Positions 9,733 to 23,200 of a DNA stretch of 64,000 nt are shown here, piece by piece. The first letter of the stretch is position 1; each line of letters starts with the position of its first letter. This DNA comes from Balanoglossus misakiensis (Eukaryota > Hemichordata), in contig CM082595.2 of assembly GCA_040954595.2 (NCBI GenBank), positions 6,200,001 through 6,264,000 of the forward strand. Direction: 5' to 3'. Both the position numbers and the translations under genes were made by a program. The notes beneath the pieces are model-generated. The model saw nothing but the letters and a program-made list of their open reading frames with translations, was not told the DNA's origin and searched no databases.

Positions 9733-12700
9733 ATGGATGTGAATATTCTTTCAAAGTTCACTCGCAAGAGTAAGGCTATTACTCTGGAAGGACGTCAGTT
9801 GGAAGAACTCCCCGGCAACATCAGCAGATACAAGAAGCTGAAGACACTAAACCTGAAGAACAATCAGTTATCAACTCTACCTGAAGAACTCATCCAGTGT
9901 CAACAGTTGGAGGAAATAAATCTAACAAACAATCGATTCGCAGAGATCCCGGATGTCGTCTTTCAGCTGAAAAACCTAAGACATCTTCGCATCTCCAACA
10001 ACCGAATTAAAGAGATTCCACTTAACATCAGTAAGCTGAGAAACTTGGTAACCATCGATGCATCTGACAACAGAATCGAAGATATTGCTGAGTCCAAAAT
10101 CTGGAAATGCTCGTCGCTTGTGAGTTTGAACTTCAAAGGTAACAGAATACAAGTCATTCCAGAAGAACTGGGCAAATTGAAGCAATTGGCCTACCTGAGT
10201 TTTTCCAACAACGCCATCCAGGAAATACCAGCGCTGTTATCCAAATGTTCCAGGCTTCATACGTTCATGTTGGATGGAAACAAGATCACCACCGTTCCCA
10301 GGAATATTGATCAGTTCAAGAGGCTGAAGATACTCCACTTGTGCCACAACTCTGTCAACGAAATCCCGCCGGAAATCTTCAAATGTCAACTGTCGGAGCT
10401 CTACCTGAAGAAAAATGACCTGACCGCCATACCTGCAATTGTAACTCCGGCGAAGAAGATGCAGATGCGAATTCTCGATTTGTCGAACAACCAACTCAAG
10501 AAGATTCCATCCCTGTCCAGGATCCATACCCTAACCTACCTGTATCTCAACGGTAATAAATTTAAAGAAGTACCATCTGACATAAAGAGTTTGGAAAATC
10601 TTCACACAGTAAACTTAGCGGATAACCGCTTTCAGCACATTCCAAAACCACTGTTTGAACTTCCCAATCTAATTGTCCTTAACCTAAGAGACAACAGAAT
10701 AGCTGAGCTACCAGAAGCTGTTGGTGACCTAACCAGTCTCGTCAGACTACACCTGTCAAACAACAAGATTACTGATGTGCCCGAATCAATTGTGCGGTGT
10801 GCACAGCTAAGAGACCTCAATCTCCAAGGAAACAAGTTACAAACCATCTCAGATGCTATCACAAAGCTGGTGAACCTACGTGCCCTCGATGTATCAAGAA
10901 ATGAGATTCAAGAAATGCCAGAGGCATTGTCCCAGAGCGCCCAGCTGCAAGAGCTGAATATCAGTGGTAACAAAGTAAGTGTGCTGCCTGACATTGCTTC
11001 GGGGTTCAAGAGTTTGAAAGCACTTGATGCGTCCTACAATCGGATTTCATCAATTCACGAATCGGAGAGCGAAAACAAAGTGTTGTCCACCCTCATTCTG
11101 AAAGGGAATAAACTGAACGACACGTCTGGAGATCTCTCACAGCTCCTGGCAACCTTGAAGGCTCTGAGGACGTTGGATTTGTCAGAAAACAATTATGGAA
11201 TGTTGCCGCCGAACTTGGCCGATTGCAAGAAGCTGCAGGTACTGATCGCCAACAACAACATGATCAGAGAAGTACACGAAGAATTTAGTGGCCTTTCCCA
11301 CTTGGAGACCATCGATTTGTCAAACAATCGAATTGAGCGCATCATGGCAACTTTTACTGATAATAAGAACTTGCAGACTTTAATCCTCCAACACAACAAA
11401 CTCACCGAAATTCCACCAGGCATTGCCAACTGCAAGCGACTCTCGACTCTCAATGTTGCCAAGAACAAAATCGTGGAGATTCCCGGGGTTTTGACGGCTT
11501 GTGAGCAGCTTGAAACACTCGATGCCAGACGCAACAGAATTTGCCACATCCCTGACTTCATATGGGACATGAAGAAGCTCGGAACGCTCGATCTGTCCAA
11601 CAACGAAATTGAGGAAATACCACCACACTTGACATCGTGTCCAGCGTTGCACACTCTCAAGCTAAAGGCGAACAAAATCGCCAACTTTCCTGACGACATT
11701 TGCCCATCTAATGAACTTAAAAGCCTGGACTTGGCACACAACCAACTCACAACAATCGCGCCATCAATGTGCCAATTTCCTAAATTGAGCATATTAGGTC
11801 TCAGAGGCAACGACCTCACAGAGATACCCGACACCATCAACAATTTGAAGGAATTGCAACTGTTTGATGTCTCGGAAAACAAAATTAGCGAGATACCACT
11901 GGCACTTACTGAGTGCAAGCAACTGACAGAGTTGCACCTGAACGCAAACTCTCTCAGCAGCATCCCGGATCACATCGGTGAATTTAAATCTCTCCAGGGC
12001 CTTGACTTGGGAACGAACGGGATTGAATTCATTCCTGAAACGCTGTCTGGGTGTGAAGAGTTGACCGGCCTGTACCTGAATGGAAACAAACTGAAACAAA
12101 TCCCAGAACACATCAGCGACCTGAAGCAGCTACTTATTCTCGACCTCTCCGGGAACTTAGTCAGAAGTATTCCAACTACATTACCACTGTGCCCTCATCT
12201 CAAGGGTCTCTTACTGAAGAAAAACCGATTGCACGTCTTATCAAGTCTCATTGGAAACTTCGAGAACCTTCAGAAACTCGATCTCTCCATTAACGAAATA
12301 GCAAGTCTCCCAGAAGAACTTTTCGGGCTCAAGAAATTAGTGGAACTCAACATGGAAGAAAACTCGTTGACGGTCATCCCAAAAAGCATCCGGTATCTGA
12401 GAAGCCTTGAAACGCTCAATATCGCTAACAACAAAATTTCAAAGCTGGCGCCGGATGTGTTTATTCTACCTAAACTTACCCATCTAAATATGAGAGGTAA
12501 TGATATTGGGTTCATCACGGATGAGGTTGGCCGACTGAAGAAGCTTGAAAAGTTCGACATATCGATGAACAGGATTGAGAAGTTACCAAAGGTTCTCTTT
12601 AACCTGAAAGAACTGACTGAACTCTCGGTGGAAGGTTGTGGCATCTCTAACATCCAGGAAGACATCAGCAAACTCGACCGGCTGAAGAAGCTCAATTTGA

Positions 12701-15700
12701 GGGACAACAACATCAGTGAAGTGCCAGCCAGCCTGTTCTCCCTTAGCCAACTAAACGACCTGGATATATCAAAGAATGAGATTTCAGACATCCGGGGTAT
12801 TAGTGACCTGGAGCGACTTCAAGAACTGCACTGCGCTGAAAACCTAATGACACAATTGCCAGAGGAATTCTGCAGTCTGCACCATCTCACTAAGGCAAAC
12901 CTGCACAGAAATCATCTGTACAGCCTTCCTGAGAACATAGACGGCTTACAAGCATTGCAGGTCTTGGATGTGTCCCACAATTACCTGGACCGGATTCCTG
13001 AAAGCATTGGTATGTATAAAAGATCATTTCCCTTTCCCTCGTGAAGTTTGGAGAATGCTCTGTTAGGATCATACTCAACTATATGCTGAAAATTCGATAG
13101 GTCCAATGTCATATTTCCATGGCAAGTTGCAAATAGATAAAACACAGATCACTACGATTTCAAATAAGGGACTTTTTCTCAGAGATTGCATAAAATACAT
13201 TATCTTACCGTACATACAGCTATAAAACTTGTGTTATTAGACCCAGAAGTGCTGTTTTTGAATTGTGCATGAAAAGACTATGCAAACGATGGTATCTTAG
13301 CGAAGTAGTAACGTTAATGTTGATTGGGTAAAATTCCTGTTCCACATTGTATAACACTGACATACTTGAATGATTATTGTCCTTTTTAAAACTGTTTCTA
13401 CAACAGGAGGACTTCCAATGTTGAAGGAGCTAATACTCTCAGAGAACGAAGGCATTCAAAAGTTACCAGATGAGATGAAGAAGTTGAGTTCCCTGCAGGT
13501 TCTAGACGTCAGCCAAAACCAGCTGAGATCAATACCCCCGGTTACGACTGAGCTCACGAGTTTGGAAACGTTAAATATGAAAGACAACAAACTCCAAGTA
13601 ATTCCAACCGACATAACAGCATTGTCTAATCTGAAAGAACTGGATATAAGTTCGAACTATCTCGACCAAGAGGCCCTGGGGGAGCTTGAGCAGTTGAGCC
13701 AGTTAGAGAAGTTGGACATTAGCAACAACAAAGTTCGAGTTCTGCCGCCGAAGTTTACTCTCAATCTGAAGAACCTTGGCGAACTAAATCTGTTGGGTAA
13801 CCCTATGATTAAGCCAAGTACTAAGGTGTGCAGAGGGGGTGTCGAAGTCGTACGAAGCCACCAGCGAGACGAATTGGTCGTGAAGACTAGCAATGATATA
13901 AAAGGTAAAGCATGACCAAATATCTGTTCTAGTGCAATAAAGATTATAATAGTGTGATAACGTGCCTTCTTTATGTCTCTTTGTCTGTCACCAACTATCT
14001 ATCATTTATTCTCATTCCAGAGGTTAATGTTGATGATGCGACTCTATGCATTGTACCAGACAGACAGGTATGTCAATAGACTACTAATTTTTGTTTGCTC
14101 TCAGAGAAAAAGATAAGTAAGGGAAAAACTGCCTCAAATAAGCTTGGCAGATGACATGTAATCCATATTCTACTTGTATTGCAGTGGTACTTCTTGCCAG
14201 CTGACTTCTTTCTCGACACGTGTGAGCTGGAAGTCACTGAAATGATCAAGCTAAATGTGACGTCACTGAAGGATCAAGACGAGAGGCCTGTTCTTGAAGA
14301 GTTTCATTACTTTGAATCTGACGTCATCGAGATATCTCCGCGGAAGTTCACGTTCAGCAGTGCTGTTGCACTTGGCCTGAAGTACGTTTCTAAAGATCCA
14401 TCGAGGCAGCCTGTATTCATGACAAGTGTCGACGGGAAATATTGGACAGAGCTGGCTACGTCACCAGTAAGTACCACCATAGACAGTGGAGAGGGGTAGA
14501 CCGTCTTCCCCCCTCTACTGTCTATGCTACCACACTGAGAGGTGCTTATTCTCTAAAGCCACAAATGATTTAAGTAGCAATAGTGTAAACAAATAACATT
14601 TCTTTTGGTCTTTTCAGCATCCAGACGGCGTGGCTTGCAAATTTACTAAAGCTGCTTTGTTCGTGGTGATCTCCAAGCCATACCGGAAGCCAATTGAGAT
14701 CAAGGAAAGTGGCGGGAAATTTAACTTCGAAGGAAATACAGTTGGACTGGACGTTCCCCCGGCCGCTGTTGATAAAACGGAAAATGCAACGATTGAGGTA
14801 AATATCTGTTTGTTTGACACACACAGTATTCATCAGTTCATCCGTCATATATTCAAGGCTTCAATCATTGGTTAGACTGCGAAACGTCCTGTGACGTTAT
14901 CTATGAATGGCTGTTCACTGGATAACTTGGTATAGCGTGTCGGGGTCAGCAGGGTTGATAATTGTGTTAAAATTGGATGTGAAGGAAGACTGGCGGTAGC
15001 GAGTACCATAATTGAAACTACTTTATTGAAATCTTTGTATGGACTTACGTGTTGCAACACTAGGCAAATGGATACACATGACTATTGAATATTAATTAGT
15101 GCCTCATGAATATTAACAGACATATCACTATGCTACATCCTATACATGCACGAATGCATGATGACTCATCATTACCCTGTGTCTAGGTGCACAACCCTGA
15201 CCCATCTATGGTAGCGGCAACGAGCAGCAAGAAACAGGTGAAGGAGGATGTGACCCTTGGGCCCATGCTCTTCGTCAGGGACGACAAGGGTGACAACATC
15301 GAGCTGAAGTTCAACAAGCCCGCCACCATCAAGCTACAGATCCCTCCTCCGCTGGACGACGACGACGAGGACAACAACACAATCATCACTGATGACGAGA
15401 TTCGGATACTTTCAAACGAGAAGAAGGAAAACTGGAAGGATATTACACTCCAAGTGTCTGGCACATTGGTATTTAAGGATGACTTCATCACCTTCCAGCT
15501 CGACAGTCTTTGCAAGTTAGTTATGTTTACTATTATTAAAGTATCGAAATAATTAATGCATAGTAATACAAAGCAACAACAAACACAAAATGTATATTTG
15601 GGATGAGGGCAGACTAACAGACATGTGTCTTCCGGTGAGGCACGGAAGTGACGTGATCTCTGCCCTTGGTGAAATGAAGGCGGGACTGGAAAAGTCTCCA

Positions 15701-17064
15701 TCTGATACTAGCATATAAACAGAGCAAGGGATGTAGGAAATTTTCAGCCACTTCTTAAAATCGGGGTAAATTCAATCGTTCACGAAATTATATTTATGTA
15801 CTCTTATATCCATCCTTTCCCTTCTTTACTAATGCAATCATATTTGTTGTGACTGTGCAGGTGTGGCTCGGTAAGAAAACTGAAGAGGCAGCGTCTTAAT
15901 CTGTCCACTCTGATGCAGGAGAAAGAAGATGCATTGAAAGTGGGTAAACACACTGTGAAGTCAGTCATCTTGCAACACAAGCGTGATCCTTTCACTCTAC
16001 TTGTTGACCTGACGGAGAAGGATAACCTGGAGAGCCTGCTGAGACGCCGCGAAGAAGAAGGCTTCAAGAGTTACTACGACAACGACATCACCTACAGCCA
16101 CGACCTTGAACTGGTCAACGGGGAGGAAGTGTCGATCAACATCGGCGAGGCCTCGCAGAAGTTCTTCTTCCTGATCACCAGGAAGACCACGGGTACCTTC
16201 TACGCGAACCGGGACAACCACTGGAAGGCGTGCGTGGATGTCATGCCGCAGGTCGCCTCTGGGGTTCAAAGCGAGCACGGGGTGAAGGGGTTGGTGGAAT
16301 TCCAAAGGCTGGCTTCGGCGGAACTGTTGTCGGAGCTGCAGTTTCGCGTTCCTAAGGTAAGATCATGTCATCTGCATCTTACTGCTATTGTGTCATGTGT
16401 GGCAGAGAAGGACGAACAGAAAACCAAATAATGTTACATTATCTTGCTGTTGTTTATCGCTTGCTTTTGTTTCCTGGTGCCAGGTACTGTTTGGATGGCT
16501 ATCCTCTTCCACCGCCTTCTTATTTTATTTCTTTCAATTACTTTCTTTAGAGTGCAGTAAGCCATCTAATCAGATACTTCTCAAAGAAAGATAGGGGTGA
16601 GTATTCGTGAATTAAGATTTGATATATACTACTAAGCTGCAAACGATGTGTCACCTATTCAAAAAAGACAAACCAACGCAAGGCAACATTTTGGTGACTG
16701 TCATAATGTCAACTGATTTTCATTTCCTTAAAACCGTCGACAGAAAAGGATTGTTCTGGCTAATCCAAAAGCCCTTTCTGGCTATTAACACTTTTTCCAA
16801 TTTCTTTCAGGTCCGCATCGTAGGTTCAAACAGATTGCATCCGGGATCCCAGCCAAGCTGTGGAAGCAGTTAGCCCGAGATCTCGATCTCGACGAGAACG
16901 AGATTGCCGATATCGTGTATGAGCATCCTGCGAATGTCCGTGAGCAGGTCTACCAGATGCTTGTGCGGTGGCACAGAAAGTTTGGCGAAGAAGCAACTAA
17001 CGAGCGACTCCTGTCAGCGTTAGAAGAAAATGAGCTGGCTCTTGTTGCTGAAAAGGTTAAATAA
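9733..17064 (+). CDS. PIDD-like protein: ~50 LRRs, ZU5, ZU5, UPA, death domain
   Basis: Nine exons: 9733-13009, 13407-13904, 14021-14067, 14185-14466, 14618-14797, 15187-15515, 15861-16356, 16551-16596 and 16811-17064, all GT-AG, giving 1802 aa. Residues ~15-1250 are about fifty 23-residue leucine-rich repeats of the LxxLxLxxNxIxxIP type, nearly all in the single 3.3-kb first coding exon. ZU5 sequence spans ~1275-1535 (LDVPPAAV near 1410), UPA ~1540-1703 (ILQHKRDPF, FYANRDNHW), and a death domain ~1720-1800 (KLWKQLARDL ... EQVYQMLVRW). This is the domain order of PIDD1, which assembles caspase- or NF-kappaB-activating platforms, but human PIDD1 has only about seven LRRs. The HFS tripeptides that self-cleave in PIDD1 are not present. 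The ATG at 9733 is the first after an acceptor at 9716. The same tail organisation recurs at 4385-6852. Confidence 0.9.
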
Positions 17065-17256
17065 TTCTGAAGACTGTGCTCGAACGTCTACCATGCAATA
17101 GTCGCCATTTTGAACCAACGAGGACGACGTATAAATGTGCGAAGTTTATAAGTTTCAACCACACAGAAAAACAACTTTGATGAATAATTCTCAAGAGTGC
17201 AGTCCAACCTATAAGGTGCGTCAGCTCTTTAAACAAATGGGTGGAGGGGGGAGGGG

Positions 17257-17262
17257 AATAAA
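17257..17262 (+). terminator. Poly(A) signal of the PIDD-like gene
   Basis: AATAAA occurs 193 bp after the stop codon at 17064, in a GA-rich stretch. Confidence 0.6.
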
Positions 17263-18954
17263 ACACTAAAGTTGCTCTGTAACTTAGAAACCAATGAATT
17301 TCTCAAGGTTTTAGATAAGTTATTTTTTATTCAATAACACCTGAAAGAAATTCCACCTGGTGTAGGTAGTTTAAGGTATTTATTATCATGTTTATACGCC
17401 ATATCAATAAGATTTATGATAGCGCCATCAACGAAATCCGACATATAAAGTAATATTTCAAAAATCTGTGCTCAGAAGTATTTTTTAATCCCACAAACGA
17501 TACAAAGTTGTCTTTCAATGGTGATTGCGCTAATATCGAGGAATGACGATGACCGATTAGTTCACTATATATTTGCATATATAAGTTAACGAAAATGACA
17601 CATGTATGTATTAGCAAGATTGCCACTGTACATGTTCGTCTGTGTTTATACGTATCGCGTGACCGGTTGCCATGGTGCATAAACTGCTGCCTTCTGCGTT
17701 CTGCTCAAACTTATTATGAGTTATTGTATTTGAGTATCGTTGACAGACAGCAGACGTTATCTGATGTTTCGGGCACGACTTGCAGTCACAATGGGGTAAA
17801 TTATGGCCACTTTGTCGAGTTGATCGATTGCGGTATGTAGAGGTACTTGAGTACTTTGCTCTCGATATTTGAAGAGTTCATGTACACGCTTGTATCAAAT
17901 GCAGTTTGTATTGGTGTGAAACGGTCGGGCCTGTTTGCCTCCGGATAACACAATTCCCTTGACAGTCCACTTCAGACAGATACGTGAACTTAACCTTGAG
18001 AATAACACTCCGTGTTTCCACCAAATTGTACTGCTGGTGGGTCATCGATTATCGTCGCAATGCGGAGAAATATTTGTCTCTAAAATATATGAATGTGTAT
18101 TCTTATGTTATATGTACATGTACATTTATGTATGTGTGTATGTGTGTGAGGGGGGGTGGGTGTACATGCATGCATGTATGTATAAAGCGCGGTGATAGAG
18201 AGGTTTCTTTATATGTATATTTATGTATATTTAGACAGATTCTGACCGAGATATGTCGTGCTGTAGGCATAGTACACGATTACTCTACAAATATCAACTG
18301 TCCAGTCTTCAGTCGTTAATCATCGTCGCAATGCGGTGAAAAAAATTGTCTCTAAAATAAATGCGTGTATGTATAAAGCGCGGTTTTCTTTATACCGTTT
18401 GATAAAGAACATCTTTTAACACCTTGTGAGAAAATGACAATATTGCACCAGCTTTTTCTCAGAATTCTACATACATGTATAAGGTTGTGGAATATTATAT
18501 GCATCTGGCTAATCCTCTAATTTAAGATAAGTTACTTCAACTGTATCTTTACACATGATTTAATAATGTGGGGCTTTGTGTACGGAGTGTCTATTCTACT
18601 CTAAGCTGAGCCTCCTTCTCTGGATTCTGCCGAAGTTGCCTACAAAGAAAATGAGAAAATGCCTTACACTTCTTGAGTATGGGAGATTTAATCCTCTTTT
18701 GTAAATGTTTTTAATTATGAAAGATTTCAAACCTCGTGTATTTAGCTAAGTACAATATATTGGACCAGTGTAAAATATTAAAATATATGATAAGAGAATA
18801 TTTAAAAGGTGTATCTTTATGATACCTCTTACTCTTGGGGTGATTAAAGTTGTCTGACTTTAGGGAGAACATTATAGTTTTAAAATATGTATGTGTTGAA
18901 AACTTATAAAGTATACTGGTAAGAAGAAACCATTCGTCTGAAATCTTCTCTTCG
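17263..18954. other. Intergenic, no gene seen; contains a partial direct duplication
   Basis: No coding frame with recognisable similarity. The block ATCGTCGCAATGCGG... TTTGTCTCTAAAAT at ~18051-18095 recurs at ~18321-18360, and both are followed by TGTATGTATAAAGCGCGG (18175-18192 and 18366-18383), so a local duplication with unequal loss is likely. Confidence 0.5.
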
Positions 18955-19016
<62 letters not shown>

Positions 19017-19064
19017 GATGGTGTTGTTGTTGTTGTTGTTGTTGTTGTTGCTGGTGGTGGTGGC

Positions 19065-19138
<74 letters not shown>

Positions 19139-19203
19139 TGATGATGATGATGATGATGATGATGATAACACTGATGATGGTGATGATGGTGGTGGTGGTG
19201 GCG
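18955..19203. repeat. Compound trinucleotide microsatellite (TTG/ATG/ACG/GGT)
   Basis: Uninterrupted TTG repeats pass into GAT, GAC and GAT runs and end in GGT. It starts less than 30 bp beyond the stop codon of the minus-strand receptor gene, so it would fall in its 3' UTR or flank. Confidence 0.95.
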
Positions 19204-19230
19204 TTTATCCGTGCATTAATTTGTTCTGTT

Positions 19231-20292
19231 TCAGCGAACGGATTGATTGTTTGTTGACGCCGCTGTAGTTTCAAAAGTTTGTGGCTGAAAGAATTTAAAA
19301 CGGAGTATTTTACTGTATGCTCGTCTGAAATCCTCCTTGTACGCGTAAAGTACAGGGTTTATCGCCGAATTAGTAAAAGCCAACCAATGAAACAGCTCTA
19401 TATATATGAAAGGTACACAGTAACAGATTGAATTCACAAGCAGTGTCAGTGTCAGGGGGACCCAAACTATGAGAAATATAACGGCGATTAGGAAAATCGT
19501 TTTGATCATTTTAATCTCGCCAGGTCTGAATGTCCGAAGTTGGCTGAACCGGCGCTGGGCCGCGTCAGTTTCCCGGGTATTTTCAGCCTGGCTCGCGGCG
19601 GCGGCGTCCGTCACCGGCCCGACCAATATTGGGTTTGTCCTGCGGACGTGCTGCTTCAGGACTTTCATCGTGTAGCAGTTGGTGTAGATCATCAGTAGCA
19701 GGGGTAGGAGGGCGACGACTATGGCGACGCCCATGAACTGCGGCAGGACGGGGAAGCAGAGCGGGTGTATGATCACCAGTCCCCGCATTCGCACGTCTTC
19801 GATCGCGCGCGTCAGTGACGGAATGAACGCGAAGGCTACAGACATAGCCCACGTCGTCAGTATGCACGCCACGATGCGTTTGGGCGTCACCAGGGTGTAG
19901 TACGTCAAGGGGTACTTGATGAAGATGTATTTGTCCACACACAACACCATAGCACTGAATGTGGACTCGGTCGCAAGCATTATCAAGGTGCCCTGGTAAA
20001 AACCACACAGGCCGCGGATGAACACCCATTTGTCATTCAGGCGGTAAATAATAGTCAGCGGCAGGATCACGACGCCTAACATAAAGTCCGTTATCGCCAA
20101 ATTAGCAATCGGCAGATTATTTTGCGATCTACGAATTCTTGGGAAGAACGCGTAAGCGAACAGTACCAGTATGTTGTTGACGACCACGAGGATGTTGATC
20201 GCGCACTGCAACGATATCCATACTCGTAAAGTTGTGCTCGTCTGTTGGACTGCGTGCGACGAATTCTGCAGAATGGTGTCGTTCATCGTCAT
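19231..20292 (-). CDS. Class A (rhodopsin-family) G-protein-coupled receptor, intronless
   Basis: One 353-aa frame with seven hydrophobic segments. Family landmarks are present: N40 (1.50, NxxV), D69 (2.50, LAITD), the C96-C179 disulfide pair, W277xP279 in TM6, and NPVLY (312-316) followed by a helix-8 segment. N-glycosylation sequons NDT and NSS lie before TM1. Two departures matter: the DRY triad reads DKY (120-122), and position 3.32 is Leu103, not the Asp that binds amines in monoamine receptors. TM3-TM7 flavour (PLTYYTLVTPKR, FTNSAINP) recalls adenosine-type receptors, but that is only an impression. It is a plasma-membrane receptor of unknown ligand. The ATG at 20292 (MTMND) or the one two codons later can start it. 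Confidence 0.92.
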   Translation of the reverse strand: MTMNDTILQNSSHAVQQTSTTLRVWISLQCAINILVVVNNILVLFAYAFFPRIRRSQNNLPIANLAITDFMLGVVILPLTIIYRLNDKWVFIRGLCGFYQGTLIMLATESTFSAMVLCVDKYIFIKYPLTYYTLVTPKRIVACILTTWAMSVAFAFIPSLTRAIEDVRMRGLVIIHPLCFPVLPQFMGVAIVVALLPLLLMIYTNCYTMKVLKQHVRRTNPILVGPVTDAAAASQAENTRETDAAQRRFSQLRTFRPGEIKMIKTIFLIAVIFLIVWVPLTLTLLVNSICYCVPFIYIELFHWLAFTNSAINPVLYAYKEDFRRAYSKILRFKFFQPQTFETTAASTNNQSVR

Positions 20293-23200
20293 GATCGTCA
20301 GGTAGATAATCTTTGGCAGATATCGGTGTATTGTCTTTGTGTTGCTTCTTCTACTGGCGATAGCCTCGTGAGCTTATTTCACAGAAACACGACTTGTCCC
20401 ATCGGGGAAACTCAAACTGAGAAATTGGCCTAAAGGAGTCTCCACAGTAACACCTATATAAATGTACCTTGACTTCTGTAACAGTTCTCGGCGACCAGTC
20501 CTCGCGACGATAGGTTTATGCACAACCCTTCAGTTACTTAAACTCAATAATTATCTTGTTTCTATCCGCATATACTCTCGCACGAGGTCGTTTGTTGTCT
20601 TCCAACAACTTTCTTTGCACAATTTTGGTGGAAACTGTACGTATGCAACGGGTCTTTAGGTCTCCTGGCACGTCACCTGCAGTGTGTAAACGAGGGTGTC
20701 ATCAATTTGCCGGCGGGACGAGCATTTGACAGAGCTGCCTGCAACCGCAGAGAGCAGAAATCGAATTATCACATCTCTCCAAGTTATGGCATAGATATAG
20801 ATATCGTCAGGCGTCTCCCCAAGCTGATAAGAAAACGACATGAATCGGAGCATTAATGTTTCAATAAGAAATAACACAATAGTATACGAGGCGTGGGATA
20901 CTGAAACCCGTCGATCACAATAACGACTACTAAAATTATTCTCTTTATCAAGTCGGCTATTTCCGCCACGAAACCAATTACATGTCATCTGTGACCCATT
21001 TAACGGCTCTTTGGAGATTCACAGTGCAACTTCTAACTAATTCCACGAAATGTTAATCAGCTAATGGAATTAGGCGTTCACAAATGTATACTTCATGAGC
21101 AAATTCAATGTCTACACATTTTCTGTTGATGATATTACCAGTACATGTATATCATGTTCGCTTAATTGATGTCCGTGTTAATCCAGTTTTATCATATATA
21201 AATTCACGCCTGCATTTCACTCTTATCTGCCGTTTTGCCTTCAATGCCAGTTGTATCAAACGCGTCTCTGATCAATGATGGACATCCCAAGAGGAAAGGC
21301 GATCAAAATGAATTAAAAGCGCATTAGCCTATCTTTAAATTGGTTATTTTCTCAGTGTTATATTCTGTGTATCAAATAATTTTTCTCATCCTACTCCCCC
21401 ACGTCAGGCTGTCATACTTTGCTTGTGTCTACACAACCTCTGGCCATTACTTGTTTTGCTCACATATCCATATTAATGTTGCTATGATTGTATATGTACA
21501 CACATTTGGTGTGTCGATAAGATGAAAACTAGGTATTTCGTCATGCTTCGGGGATTCGAACAAGAAACTGTAGTATATTAAAGGTATACGGCCACCTCAA
21601 AATTTTATATGCCCATGTACAGTAATAAGCCTAGGGGCGTGTCTAAGTCTTCGAATGCCAATGTGGTGGCGCTCTTTTTGGACGTGTGTCACCCTCTGAA
21701 AATGTGCCACCGACCATGTTGTTCTTGTGTTTCAATTGCCCATTGTAACAGTGGTTAAATTTGCATAGGTGACCGTGTACCTTTAACACACAAAAAAATG
21801 GAGAGCAGACACGGGTGCACTGTTCGACTTACACGTCAACTACACGTGGTGTAAGAGTGTGTAAGAGATGACCTATCACGTAACACGCACTGCTTGTCAG
21901 CCAATCAGTGACGATTTGGACCGTGTATAGAGATTCCCATTGGTTGAGAGTGGTCACGTGCAATGCCTAGGCCCACCAGGTGCTTTCCCTGTCACGTTTG
22001 CAGTCAATTGACTTCCGTGGTGGAAAATGTCGTGTCGAGTAAAGAAGACAGGCCTATATTCATGGCCAAAAAACGCGTTCAGAAGTGGAACAGAACACCG
22101 TGTAGAGGATGACTGGGAGGACTGGTTGTTCTGGAATTTTGGAGAACTTCTCGGGGGAAAATTTGCAGGACTGTGACGAAAGAAACTGCCGTTCCTTCTT
22201 GTGTGCTGAAGTCCGTTGTCCGTTCCACCAACCAACAAGTAAGCATTCATTACCCTTTTATTTATCTGATTATGTGACGTGAATACAGATTAATATTCCC
22301 CAGAACAAGATTGTATCTCTGAATATTAATAACAGATGTGAAACCTTTAGTGAACTCCATTCACTAGAGACGCGTAATTTTGTATTGGAAAATTGAAAGT
22401 GTAACTGGTTAATACAGCCGGCACTGTTTTCAAGTAAGCTAGGGCGTACATAGGCGTTAGAATGGTCTGCTGGTCACCGTAGCGCAACAAGTCAAATGCC
22501 CTTAAGGACGACAAGAAGATGGCCTTGGCATTCATTACATATATATCAATGTTGTTAGTTTTGAAATTTTCAATACGTTTGTCAATAGTGGGGATAACAA
22601 ATATATAGTGTATCCCGTGAATTACAAGGGAATTTTCGCCGGAGTTCTGCGATTTTAATGGCGTAACATTTTGAACCTCTAAGATTAGACATTTCCAAAT
22701 GCCCAATGTTATGAAAAAAACTGTGTTATATCATTTGTAGGTGTAACAGACAGTCATTTTTGTAAAAGCAAGCTTCCGATGTGACTTCATTTGCCCGACA
22801 TGGGACGTTCAAATGATAAACGTATGACTGTAGGGAAGATGAACACTAACGGAGTGAGAGTGAGTGAAAGAGAGAGTGCTCTCTCCTTGAAAAAGAGGGG
22901 GAGGTGATAGAGAGGGGGAGAGAGAGGGAGAGTGAGACAACCAAAAGGAAAGCTAGCGATAGAGAAATCGACTTTTAGCGTTTGACTGTCAGCAATACTT
23001 ATAGACCGCATACTTATAGACCATTATAATGAAATTAATACAGTCACTAAGAGACAAATTCATACTTACATGTTTAACCATTCCCATCGTTGTTGATTAT
23101 ATCTATCACTAAGGACCCCTCAACTACGTCTAATTGAACCACCACGCGAGCCGTTTTGCCATTCAAGGGGTTCTACAAACCAGGTGCAACCATGATATCG

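Noticed and set aside
11193-11963. 256-codon antisense frame inside the LRR exon
   Set aside because: It is the shadow of the regular 69-bp LRR repeat; the sense strand encodes clear LRRs over the same interval.
22027-22176. 49-codon plus-strand frame rich in Trp and charged residues (MSCRVKKTGLYSW...)
   Set aside because: It is overlapped by a longer antisense frame, has no known family, and no clear exon continuation; kept only as a possible promoter-proximal ORF.
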